Shown: positions 1-7,457 of the stretch, one piece after another
How positions within the stretch are numbered: the stretch's first letter is position 1
How the letters are laid out: the number at the start of each line of letters is the position of its first letter
DNA from: Burkholderiales bacterium
Lineage (GTDB): Bacteria; Pseudomonadota; Gammaproteobacteria; Burkholderiales; CAIKXV01
Direction of reading: 5' to 3'
DNA: 8,404 bases
NCBI GenBank assembly: GCA_019751575.1
Contig: JAIENF010000528.1
Span: forward strand, 1 to 8,404
The notes under the pieces: generated by a model
What the model saw: the letters and a program-made list of their open reading frames with translations, nothing else
What the model was told of the DNA's origin: nothing
Database searches by the model: none
Position numbers and translations under genes: made by a program

Positions 1-2287
1 GGTGCGGCGGCTGCGCGACACGTTCGGTCCGGGTGGCGTGCTGTACCACGGCCAGGGCAAGTGGTATCCCGGCGAACCCCTGCCGCGCTGGCTGCTTGCA
101 GTGTTCTGGCGTGCCGACGGCCGGCCGGTATGGCACGACGCCTCGCTGCTCGCCGACACCAGCCGCGACTACGGACACGGCATCCGCGAGGCCGAGGCGC
201 TTGCACAGGAACTCACCGAACGGCTCGGGCTGCCGACGGTCTACCTGCATCCGGGACATGAAGACACGCTGCACTACATCCTTGCCGAGCAGAAGCTGCC
301 CGACAACGTCGACCCGCTCGCTGCCGACCTGAAGGATCCGCTGGAACGCCAGCGGCTCGCGCGGCTGCTGCAGCGGGGCCTGGGCGAAGCCACCGGCTAC
401 GCGCTGCCGCTCGCCTGGGATTTCGGCCGGAACCGCTGGCTCAGCGGTACCTGGACCTTCCGCCGAGGCCACATGTTCCTGCTGCCGGGCGACTCGGCGA
501 TGGGCTACCGGCTGCCGCTCGATTCCCTGCCCTACCTCGACCCCGACAAGCGCATCGCGCTGCTCGACCGTTCGCTGATGCAGCCGCTGCCGCAGCTTCC
601 AGACTACGGCCTCTCGCGCCAGTACCAGTCGGCCGCCGGCCAGGGCGGCGGCAAGGCGGCGCCGGCGGCCACCGCTGCGGCCTCGGCACGGCCCGCACCG
701 GGACGCAGCACGGCCACCCACCAGCCGAACGATGCGGTGCGCACCGCGCTGTGCATCGAGCCGCGCGAAGGACGGCTGCATGTGTTCCTGCCGCCACTCT
801 CCTACCTCGAGCATTTCCTCGAGCTGGTCAGCGCGGTGGAGGCGAGCGCCGCCGCACTTGGCCTGCCGCTGGTGATCGAAGGTTATGCGCCGCCGCGCGA
901 TCCCCGGCTGGTGCGGCTGCCGGTCACGCCCGATCCTGGCGTGATCGAAGTCAACATCCATCCTGCGGGCAGCTGGACCGAGCTGGTGCACAACACGCAG
1001 GCGCTGTACCGAGAGGCACGCGAGACGCGCCTGGCGACCGAGAAGTTCATGCTCGACGGGCGCCACACCGGTACCGGCGGCGGCAACCACATCACGATCG
1101 GCGCTGCGACGCCGGCCGACAGCCCGATCCTGCGCCGGCCCGACCTGCTGCGCAGCCTGCTCAGCTACTGGCAGAACCATCCATCGCTGTCCTACCTGTT
1201 CTCGGGCATGTTCATCGGCCCGACGAGCCAGGCGCCGCGGGTCGACGAGGCCCGCAACGAAAGCCTGTACGAACTCGAGATCGCCTTCCGCCAGCTGCCG
1301 ACCGGCCATGTCGCACAACCCTGGCTGGTCGACCGGCTGCTGCGCAACCTGCTGATCGACAGCACCGGCAACACCCATCGCACCGAGTTCTGCATCGACA
1401 AGCTGTATTCGCCCGACGGCGAGGCCGGCCGGCTCGGGCTGGTCGAACTGCGCGCCTTCGAGATGCCGCCGCATCCGCAGATGGCGCTGGTGCAGGCGGC
1501 GCTGCTGCGTGCGCTGATCGCGCGCTTCTGGAAGGAGCCCTACGTGCGCCCGCTGGTGCGCTGGGGCACGGAACTGCACGACCGTTTCATGCTGCCGCAT
1601 TACGTGCGTTCGGACATGGCCGACGTGGTCGCCGAACTGCAGGCCGCCGGCTATCCGTTCTCGATGGAATGGCTGGCGCCGTTCTTCGAGTTCCGATATC
1701 CCCACTACGGCACGCTGGTGAGCGGCGACCTGCAGATCGAGCTGCGCGCCGCCACCGAACCCTGGCACGTGCTCGGCGAGGAAGTGACCACCGGCGGTAC
1801 CGCCCGCTATGTCGACTCGTCGGTGGAGCGGCTGCAGGTGAAGGCCACCGGCCTGACCGACTCGCGTTACGTGGTCGCCTGCAACGGCCGCCGGGTCCCG
1901 CTGCGCTCGACCGGCACCCGCGGCGAGTATGTCGCCGGCGTGCGCTACCGCGCCTGGCAGCCGCCCTCGGCCTTGCATCCGGCGATCGGCGTGCATGCCC
2001 CGCTCACCTTCGACCTGATCGACACCTGGAACGGCCGCGCCGTCGCCGGCTGCCGCTACCATGTCACGCATCCGGGCGGTCGCAGCTACGAGACCTTCCC
2101 GGTCAATGCATTCGAGGCCGAATCGCGGCGGGTATCGCGCTTCTGGGCCTACGGCCATACCCCGGGCGACCTGCCTCCGCCGCCTGACCTCGGCGGCCAT
2201 CTGCCGAAGGACGCGCCGCGGCCGATGGCGCCGCCGCCGGCCGAGCCCGAACGCGACTTTCCGCACACGCTGGACCTGCGCCGGTGA
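1..2287 (+). CDS. DUF2126 putative amidoligase (C-terminal part of a transglutaminase-DUF2126 protein), 5' truncated by window edge
   Basis: The frame is open from the left edge to a TGA at 2285-2287 and encodes 761 residues. The GTG at 2-4 is probably internal, because full-length family members are about 1,100 residues with an N-terminal transglutaminase-like domain that would lie off the window. The visible part matches DUF2126, a family proposed to be a glutamine-synthetase-like COOH-NH2 ligase. Recognisable blocks, numbered from base 2, are YHGQGKWYPGEPLPRW near residues 15-30, DGRHTGTGGGNH at 352-363 (Gly-rich, probable nucleotide or substrate site), HRTEFCIDKL at 459-468 and VELRAFEMPPHPQM at 481-494. 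An Ala/Gly/Pro-rich stretch near residues 210-240 looks like a linker between two halves. The C-terminal 40 residues are Pro-rich. The protein has no membrane segment, so it is probably cytoplasmic. It is the first visible gene of the operon. The family call is secure; the amidoligase activity is a family-level prediction without a known substrate. Confidence 0.93.
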   Translation, partial: VRRLRDTFGPGGVLYHGQGKWYPGEPLPRWLLAVFWRADGRPVWHDASLLADTSRDYGHGIREAEALAQELTERLGLPTVYLHPGHEDTLHYILAEQKLPDNVDPLAADLKDPLERQRLARLLQRGLGEATGYALPLAWDFGRNRWLSGTWTFRRGHMFLLPGDSAMGYRLPLDSLPYLDPDKRIALLDRSLMQPLPQLPDYGLSRQYQSAAGQGGGKAAPAATAAASARPAPGRSTATHQPNDAVRTALCIEPREGRLHVFLPPLSYLEHFLELVSAVEASAAALGLPLVIEGYAPPRDPRLVRLPVTPDPGVIEVNIHPAGSWTELVHNTQALYREARETRLATEKFMLDGRHTGTGGGNHITIGAATPADSPILRRPDLLRSLLSYWQNHPSLSYLFSGMFIGPTSQAPRVDEARNESLYELEIAFRQLPTGHVAQPWLVDRLLRNLLIDSTGNTHRTEFCIDKLYSPDGEAGRLGLVELRAFEMPPHPQMALVQAALLRALIARFWKEPYVRPLVRWGTELHDRFMLPHYVRSDMADVVAELQAAGYPFSMEWLAPFFEFRYPHYGTLVSGDLQIELRAATEPWHVLGEEVTTGGTARYVDSSVERLQVKATGLTDSRYVVACNGRRVPLRSTGTRGEYVAGVRYRAWQPPSALHPAIGVHAPLTFDLIDTWNGRAVAGCRYHVTHPGGRSYETFPVNAFEAESRRVSRFWAYGHTPGDLPPPPDLGGHLPKDAPRPMAPPPAEPERDFPHTLDLRR

Positions 2288-2290
2288 CCC

Positions 2291-2316
2291 TTACGGGACG
2301 GATGCGGTGCTAGACT
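2291..2316 (+). promoter_or_regulatory. Candidate internal sigma70-type promoter with extended -10
   Basis: The 59-nt gap before the ATP-grasp gene contains TGCTAGACT at 2308-2316. This is an extended -10 (TGn) followed by TAGACT, which matches TATAAT at four of six positions. The only upstream -35-like hexamer, TTACGG at 2291-2296, is poor and sits 14 nt away, shorter than the usual 16-18. Extended -10 promoters can work without a good -35. Transcription starting near 2323 would give a leader of about 24 nt. The match rests on one short motif, so this is tentative. Confidence 0.3.
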
Positions 2317-2346
2317 GGCCGATACGACTTCTCCACCCGCCCCCCG

Positions 2347-4950
2347 ATGTCGACGGACCCCCGCGCAGAGCCTGCAGCTACCCCGAAGTCCCGGTCCGAG
2401 CCTGGCGCAGAAGCCTGGTACGCGCCGTCCGCCGACCTGTTCGACGAGACGCGCTCGGCCGACGGGACGGTGCGCCCGCACTGGGAGTATCTGTCCCGTG
2501 CGCTGCAGGGCCTGGGCTCCGAGGAACTGCGCCGCCGGCGTGACGAGGCGAGCCGCCTGCTGCGCGAGAACGGGGTCAGCTACAACGTCTACGACGACCC
2601 GGACGGCTACAACCGGGTCTGGGACCTCGATCCGATCCCGCTGGTCATCGGCAGCACCGAATGGGCCGGCATCGAGTCCGGCCTGATCCAGCGCGCCGAG
2701 CTGATGGACCTGATCCTGCGCGACCTGTACGGCCCGCGCGAACTGCTCAAGAAGGGCCTGCTGCCACCGGAGCTCGTGTTCGGCCATGCCGGCTTCCTGC
2801 GCCAGTGCGACGGCGTCAAGCTGCCCGGCGAGCGGCAGCTGATCCTCTACTCGGCCAACCTGGCACGCGGGCCCGACGGAAACATGTGGGTGCTGGGCGA
2901 CCGGACCCAGGCACCGTCCGGCGCAGGCTATGCGCTCGAGAACCGGATGGTGATCACGCGCATCCTGCCCTCGCTGTTCCGCGACTCGCGGGTGCACCGG
3001 GTGGCGGTGTTCTTCCGTGCGCTGCGCCAGACGCTGGTGTCGATCGCACCGCGCGCCAACCGCGAGCCGCGCATCGTGATCCTCACGCCCGGCCCGCGCA
3101 ACGAAACCTATTTCGAGCATGCCTACCTCGCCAGCTACCTCGGCTATCCGCTGGTACAGGGCGACGACCTCACTGTGCGCAACGGCCGGGTCTGGCAACG
3201 CACGCTGGCCGACCTGCAACCGGTCGACGTGATCATCCGCCGGGTCGACGACGACTGGTGCGACCCGCTCGAACTGCGTCCGGAGTCCCGGCTGGGCGTG
3301 ACCGGCCTGCTCGACTGCGTGCGGCGCGGCAACGTGTCGATCGCCAATCCGCTGGGCAGCGGGCTGCTCGAGAACCCCGCCCTGCTCGCCTTCCTGCCGG
3401 CCATCGCCCGCCATTTCCTCGGCCAGCCGCTGCGCCTGTCCTCGGTGCAGACCTGGTGGTGCGGCAACCCGACCGAGCTCCAGCATGTGCTGGCCAACCT
3501 CGACCGCCTCGTGGTCAAGCCGCTGTCGCGCGCCAGCGGCGAGCGCGCGCTGATGGGCCCCACGATGAGCCGCGCGGAGCTCGACAGGCTGGGTGCGCTG
3601 ATCGCAGCGAACCCGCGCAACTATGTCGGCCAGGAGCTCGCGCGCTTCTCCGCGACGCCCACGCTGTCCGACGAGGGCGTCGAGCCGCGCGCGGCGGTCC
3701 TGCGCACCTTCCTGGTCGCGCGCGATGCCGATTACGCAGTGATGCCGGGCGGGCTCACCCGCGTCGCCTCCAGCAAGGGCAGCCCGCTGGTCAGCAACCA
3801 GCATGGCGGCAGCAGCAAGGACACCTGGGTGCTCGCGTCCGAGCCCGAGCAGCAGGTCACGCTCTGGCTGCAGCCGGCCCGCGAACAGATGACCTCCGGC
3901 AACCGCGTGCCGCTGTCCTCGCGGGCGGCGGACAACCTGTTCTGGCTCGGCCGCTATTCCGAACGCGCCGAGGGCACCGCCCGCCTGCTGCGCACCATCC
4001 TGCAGAAGTACGATGAAGCGCTGCAATACGATGACCCGGAACACGCGCAGTGCCTGCATGCGCTGCTGCGCTCGCTCACCCACTTCACCGCCACGTACCC
4101 CGGCTTCATGGCCGAGGACGCCGAGTTCCACCAGCCCGACGATGAACTGCTCGCGGTCGCCTGCGATGCCACGCGCAGCGGCAGCCTTTCGCAGACGCTG
4201 CAGGCACTGATCCATTCCGCCCATGCGATCCGCGACTTCTGGTCTTCGGATTCCTGGCGCGTGCTCGACACCCTGGACACGCAGCTGGCCGCGCTGCGCA
4301 GCCGGAACGGGGTGACCATCGAGAACCTGTCCGAGCACCTGAACCAGATCGTGGTCTCGCTCGCCGCGTTCAACGGGCTGACCAGCGACCGGTTGATGCG
4401 CGACCAGGCCTGGCGCTTCCTCGACATGGGCCGCCGCATCGAGCGGTCGCTGCTGCTCGCCTCGCTCACCCGCTCCACCATCGCGGTGCATTCCGACGAG
4501 GCGGTCGAGGCGCTGCTGCTCGACGCGGTCCTGTCCACCGGCGAAAGCATCCTCACCTACCGGCAACGCTACCGCTCCTACCTCGAGGTGCGCACCGTGC
4601 TCGAGCTGATGCTCCTGGACGTCAACAATCCGCGCGGGATGATCCACCAGCTGGTCCGTCTCCAGGAATCGCTGTCCGGGCTGCCCGGCGATCCTGACAT
4701 GGCGGCCGGCGGCGCCGAGCTCTGCGAGCGCGACCGGCTGGCGCTGGAGGCGGTGACCCAGTTGCGGCTGGTCAGCCTCGACCGGCTCGTCCGCTCCAGC
4801 CCGGGCTCGGTGCTGCGCCAGGACCTCGACCAGACCATGGCGCGCATCACCCACCTGCTCACCCGGATGTCCGAAGTGATCACCGAACAGTACTTCGCCC
4901 ACCTGCGCGAAAGCCAGCAGCTCGCGCAGGCCCGGATCGAGATCGGCTGA
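2347..4950 (+). CDS. Circularly permuted type 2 ATP-grasp ligase fused to an alpha-E domain
   Basis: This 867-residue protein joins two modules that are often separate genes. Residues from about 24 to 500 are the circularly permuted ATP-grasp domain (DUF404/DUF407 type), with GPRNETYFEH at 249-258, the acidic block RRVDDDWCDP at 298-307, VVKP with Lys391 as likely nucleotide-binding lysine, then a YVGQE segment and VMPGGLTRVA. From about residue 521 begins the helical alpha-E domain (DUF403), opening with SSRAADNLFWLGRYSERAE. ATP-grasp enzymes join a carboxylate to an amine through an acyl phosphate, so a peptide or amide ligase role is expected; the substrate is unknown. The alpha-E domain is a helical partner of unclear function. 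ATG 2347 is well supported: an in-frame TAG lies at 2311-2313 with no other start codon between. The first 23 residues look disordered. No Shine-Dalgarno sequence is visible; the sequence just upstream is C-rich. The gene ends 9 nt before the transglutaminase gene. Confidence 0.95.
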   Translation: MSTDPRAEPAATPKSRSEPGAEAWYAPSADLFDETRSADGTVRPHWEYLSRALQGLGSEELRRRRDEASRLLRENGVSYNVYDDPDGYNRVWDLDPIPLVIGSTEWAGIESGLIQRAELMDLILRDLYGPRELLKKGLLPPELVFGHAGFLRQCDGVKLPGERQLILYSANLARGPDGNMWVLGDRTQAPSGAGYALENRMVITRILPSLFRDSRVHRVAVFFRALRQTLVSIAPRANREPRIVILTPGPRNETYFEHAYLASYLGYPLVQGDDLTVRNGRVWQRTLADLQPVDVIIRRVDDDWCDPLELRPESRLGVTGLLDCVRRGNVSIANPLGSGLLENPALLAFLPAIARHFLGQPLRLSSVQTWWCGNPTELQHVLANLDRLVVKPLSRASGERALMGPTMSRAELDRLGALIAANPRNYVGQELARFSATPTLSDEGVEPRAAVLRTFLVARDADYAVMPGGLTRVASSKGSPLVSNQHGGSSKDTWVLASEPEQQVTLWLQPAREQMTSGNRVPLSSRAADNLFWLGRYSERAEGTARLLRTILQKYDEALQYDDPEHAQCLHALLRSLTHFTATYPGFMAEDAEFHQPDDELLAVACDATRSGSLSQTLQALIHSAHAIRDFWSSDSWRVLDTLDTQLAALRSRNGVTIENLSEHLNQIVVSLAAFNGLTSDRLMRDQAWRFLDMGRRIERSLLLASLTRSTIAVHSDEAVEALLLDAVLSTGESILTYRQRYRSYLEVRTVLELMLLDVNNPRGMIHQLVRLQESLSGLPGDPDMAAGGAELCERDRLALEAVTQLRLVSLDRLVRSSPGSVLRQDLDQTMARITHLLTRMSEVITEQYFAHLRESQQLAQARIEIG

Positions 4951-4959
4951 CCACGCGCG

Positions 4960-5925
4960 ATGAACTACCGCATCATCCACCGCACCGAGTACCACTACGC
5001 CGAGCCGGTCGACACCGGCTACAACGAGGCGCGCCTGCTGCCCCGGGCGGTGCCGCGACAGGTCGCGACCGCGTCCACGCTGACCATCGACCAGCGGCCG
5101 TCCGACTACCGCGAGCGGCTCGACTACTTCGGCAACCGGGTCGCCAGCTTCTCGATCGACGAGCCGCATCGCTCGCTGACGGTCACCGCGACCAGCGAGG
5201 TGACGGTCGAGCCCCGCTCCGGCCGCCTCGACCTGTTCGAAGGCGAGTCCTGGGAGACCAGCCGCGGCGTCCTGATGCAGTCGAGCGATGCCGATGCCCT
5301 GCTCGCGCGCGACTTCGCGCTCGACTCGCCGCTGGTCGCGGCGCAGGCCAGGCTCGCCGACTATGCAGCCAGCAGCTTTCCGCGCGGACGATCGCTGCTC
5401 GAGTCCGTGCACGACCTGATGGAGCGCATCCACCGCGAATTCCGCTACGACCCCGAGTTCACCACCCTGTCGACGCCACTCGAACAGGTGCTCGAACACC
5501 GCCGAGGCGTCTGCCAGGACTTCGCGCACCTGGCGATCGGCTGCATCCGATCGCAGGGCCTGGCCGCGCGCTATGTCAGCGGCTACATCGAGACGCTGCC
5601 CCCACCGGGCAAGCCCCGGCTGGTGGGGGCGGACGCGTCGCACGCCTGGTTCTCGGTATTCGTGCCGGGCGCGGGCTGGGTCGACTTCGACCCCACCAAC
5701 AACCAGGTGCCCGAGACGCAGCACATCACCGTGGCCTGGGGCCGCGATTACTCCGACGTCACGCCGCTGAAGGGCATCATCTTCGGCGGCGGCAAGATGG
5801 GCATGAAGGTTTCGGTGGACGTGCTCAACCTGGACAGCGCCGCGTCGCAGCACGCGGCCGGGCTCCCCTCCACGACTGCCTCCACGCCCGACGCCGCGGG
5901 TGGCAGCAGCCAGCGCAAGTCATGA
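4960..5925 (+). CDS. Transglutaminase-like cysteine protease/transferase family protein
   Basis: This 321-residue protein has the bacterial transglutaminase-like layout. A beta-rich N-terminal region begins MNYRIIHRTEYHYAEPV, and the papain-fold core follows. The catalytic triad is intact: Cys185 in RRGVCQDFAHL, His228 in DASHAWFSVF and Asp244 in WVDFDPTNN. Such enzymes can hydrolyse or transfer amide and isopeptide bonds; in this gene context, processing of a ligase product is plausible but inferred. No signal peptide or membrane segment is seen, so it is probably cytoplasmic, like its neighbours. After the conserved core ends (KMGMKVSVDV, about 278-287), roughly 30 residues are Ser/Ala/Thr/Gly-rich and look disordered. 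The start at 4960 is the first possible one after the upstream stop, 9 nt away, without a convincing ribosome-binding site, so coupling to the upstream gene is likely. The TGA stop overlaps the next gene's ATG as ATGA at 5922-5925. Confidence 0.95.
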   Translation: MNYRIIHRTEYHYAEPVDTGYNEARLLPRAVPRQVATASTLTIDQRPSDYRERLDYFGNRVASFSIDEPHRSLTVTATSEVTVEPRSGRLDLFEGESWETSRGVLMQSSDADALLARDFALDSPLVAAQARLADYAASSFPRGRSLLESVHDLMERIHREFRYDPEFTTLSTPLEQVLEHRRGVCQDFAHLAIGCIRSQGLAARYVSGYIETLPPPGKPRLVGADASHAWFSVFVPGAGWVDFDPTNNQVPETQHITVAWGRDYSDVTPLKGIIFGGGKMGMKVSVDVLNLDSAASQHAAGLPSTTASTPDAAGGSSQRKS

Positions 5926-6644
5926 CCTACTGCTGCGGCATCCATGTCGAGGACGGGATCGTGTTCGCGTCCGACACCCGGACCAACGCCGGGCCCGACC
6001 ACATCGCCGTCGTGCCCAAGATGTCGGTGTGGGAACGTCCCGGCGACCGGGTGATCGTGTTGCTGGTATCCGGCAACCTCGCGATCACGCAGAAGGTCAT
6101 CAACCTGCTGAACGAACGCCTGCACTCGGCCAGCCAGGTCAACCTGTGGACTGCCACCACGATGTTCAATGTCGCCCAATTGATCGGCGACACGGTGCGC
6201 GAGGTGCACCGGCTCGACAGCGAGGCGCTGCGCAGCTTCGGCTACGAATTCGCGGTGTCGCTGATCGTCGGCGGCCAGATCGCCGGTGAAGAGCCGCGCC
6301 TGTTCAACATCTATGCCGCCGGCAACTTCGTCGAGGCCACGCGCGAGACGCCCTACTTCCAGATCGGCGAGGTGAAGTACGGCAAGCCGATGCTCGACCG
6401 CGTGGTCACCGCCGAAACCCCGCTCGGCAAGGCCGCCAAGTGCGCGCTGATCTCGTTCGCATCCACCCTGCGCAGCAATGTCACCGTGGGCATGCCGATC
6501 GACCTGCTGATCTATCGCCGCGACCTGCTGAAGGTCGACTTCCGGCGCCGCTACCAGCCGAACGACGCCTACTTCGAGGGACTGAGCTCGGTGTTCAACG
6601 AAGGCATCATCCGCGTGTTCGACGGGCTGCCCGATCCGGACTGA
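5922..6644 (+). CDS. Anbu-type proteasome homologue (Ntn-hydrolase family peptidase)
   Basis: This 240-residue protein is an Anbu (ancestral beta subunit) proteasome relative, a self-assembling Ntn hydrolase distinct from HslV and the 20S core. It begins MTYCCGIHVEDG; Met removal would expose Thr2 as the N-terminal nucleophile without a propeptide. Asp18 (in SDTRTNAG) and Lys33 (in VVPKM) fall at positions 17 and 32 of the mature chain and fit the Thr/Asp/Lys catalytic set. Other family blocks are GNLAITQ at 51-57, IGEVKYGKP at 148-156 and STLRSNVTVGMPIDLL at 181-196. Length is typical of the family. Ala180, just before STLRSN, stands where I recall Asp in relatives. The start is fixed by the Thr nucleophile and by the ATGA overlap with the transglutaminase gene. 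Anbu genes are known to cluster with ATP-grasp, alpha-E and transglutaminase genes, as here. The physiological substrate is unknown, and peptidase activity has been hard to show for the family. Confidence 0.95.
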   Translation: MTYCCGIHVEDGIVFASDTRTNAGPDHIAVVPKMSVWERPGDRVIVLLVSGNLAITQKVINLLNERLHSASQVNLWTATTMFNVAQLIGDTVREVHRLDSEALRSFGYEFAVSLIVGGQIAGEEPRLFNIYAAGNFVEATRETPYFQIGEVKYGKPMLDRVVTAETPLGKAAKCALISFASTLRSNVTVGMPIDLLIYRRDLLKVDFRRRYQPNDAYFEGLSSVFNEGIIRVFDGLPDPD

Positions 6645-6656
6645 CCCCTGCGGTCA
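6642..6656. other. Small inverted repeat joining the two convergent stop codons
   Basis: TGACC at 6642-6646 and GGTCA at 6652-6656 form a perfect 5-bp stem with a 5-nt loop. Each arm contains the TGA of one of the two converging genes. No T-run follows on either strand, so it does not qualify as a standard intrinsic terminator. The 9-nt gap between the genes leaves no room for another, so any terminator must lie within the opposing coding sequence. The repeat may be chance. Confidence 0.25.
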
Positions 6657-7424
6657 CCGCCCCGCCGCGTCCCCGGCTGCGCGCCAGAGCATCCAGCCGC
6701 CCCAGGCCACCGCCAGCAGCATCACGGCACCGCCGGCAAGCTTGACCAGGTTGCCGAGCAGGATGTCGTACTGCGCGATGCCCAGCGTGTTCAGCAGGTA
6801 CTCCCAGTCGTGGCCGTCACGCTCGGCGCCGGTACCCCCGCCGAGCAGTTCGAGCTGGAGCTTGCGGGCGTCGGCAATGTAGGGCGCGCAGTCGGTCAGG
6901 CTCTGGCCGAACCACCACAGCCCGACCGATGCACCGACCGTGTCGTCGCGCTTGACGATGAAGGCGACGCACACCACCAGCGGCATCGCCAGTTGGCCGA
7001 GCGTGCCGCCGAGCACATGCATGAAGCGGCCGAACGGGATCATGAACATGTGACCGGCCTCGTGGAACACCAGGTTCACCCCGTGCAGGAAGCCGTTCCA
7101 GGCATCCGCGGTGCGCACGTCGCCCAGGATGAACGGCCAGCTGTAGAGGAACAGGGCCGCGAGCAGCAGGCCATGGGCGATGCGCGATCCACTGCCCATC
7201 GCCTGCGGCGGCACGGTCAACCGGGCCAGGAACCCGCCGACCCGGCCCTCCAGCCATATCGAGCCGTGCCGGCCGTCTGCAGGCTCCTCCGGACCGGCAT
7301 TGCGTCCCGACTGCGCGTCCACCCACTTGGAGAACACCAGCCCGCACTGCGCGCACGACAGCGCAGGCCCGGCCGCCCCGCGCCCGCGCGGCGTCGCGCA
7401 CTTCGGACACGCCGCCGGATACAT
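6654..7424 (-). CDS. Membrane protein with N-terminal zinc ribbon and HEAGH (M50-like) metallopeptidase motif
   Basis: This 256-residue protein starts with a zinc-ribbon-like Cys pattern (CPKC at 6-9, CAQC at 24-27), followed by a polar linker to about residue 75. A hydrophobic stretch at about 83-101 is a likely first membrane helix. A second region holds HEAGH at 121-125 and continues as MFMIPFGRFMHVLGG and a hydrophobic run to about 157. Later conserved-looking blocks are GLWWFGQSLTDCAPYIADAR at 168-187 and HDWEYLL at 205-211, and a C-terminal helix spans about 221-247. HExxH inside a membrane segment is the hallmark of intramembrane zinc proteases such as M50, so a protease role is plausible. 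The third zinc ligand is not evident; Asp185, His205, Asp206 and Glu208 are candidates. It begins 33 nt after the upstream reductase gene, whose stop lies in the same reading frame, and has no clear Shine-Dalgarno sequence. The specific family and substrate are not known to me. Confidence 0.85.
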   Translation of the reverse strand: MYPAACPKCATPRGRGAAGPALSCAQCGLVFSKWVDAQSGRNAGPEEPADGRHGSIWLEGRVGGFLARLTVPPQAMGSGSRIAHGLLLAALFLYSWPFILGDVRTADAWNGFLHGVNLVFHEAGHMFMIPFGRFMHVLGGTLGQLAMPLVVCVAFIVKRDDTVGASVGLWWFGQSLTDCAPYIADARKLQLELLGGGTGAERDGHDWEYLLNTLGIAQYDILLGNLVKLAGGAVMLLAVAWGGWMLWRAAGDAAGR

Positions 7425-7457
7425 CAGGACGCCGACATCGATCGACCGAGGACAGGC

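Noticed and set aside
616..735. Frameshift or insertion in the DUF2126 gene at the Ala/Gly/Pro-rich stretch
   Set aside because: The reading frame stays the same, and conserved sequence resumes with VRTALCIEPR. A variable linker between the two halves is expected in this family.
751..2187. Open frame of 478 codons on the plus strand inside the DUF2126 gene
   Set aside because: Its translation is Arg/Ala-rich without family motifs, and it overlaps a conserved gene in another frame. This is a GC-bias shadow.
2661..4016. Open frame of 451 codons on the plus strand inside the ATP-grasp gene
   Set aside because: The composition is Arg/Pro/Ala-rich and no domain is recognisable. The overlapping frame is a well-conserved ATP-grasp.
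2149..5853. Open frame of 1,234 codons on the minus strand, antisense to the ATP-grasp and transglutaminase genes
   Set aside because: It is in register codon-for-codon with both sense genes, which share one frame. A stop would require sense TTA, CTA or TCA, all rare in such GC-rich genes. The translation is a biased Arg/Gln/Ala/Val mix without recognisable domains, whereas the sense strand has clear families and intact catalytic motifs.
5922..6644. HslV or 20S proteasome beta subunit as identity of the Ntn hydrolase
   Set aside because: The start TYCCGI and blocks SDTRTNAG and GNLAITQ are Anbu-like rather than HslV-like, no HslU ATPase gene is adjacent, and the neighbours are the typical Anbu set.
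6623..6656. Bidirectional intrinsic terminator between the convergent genes
   Set aside because: Only short stems are present (4-5 bp) and no T-run follows on either strand, so I list just the small inverted repeat at low confidence.
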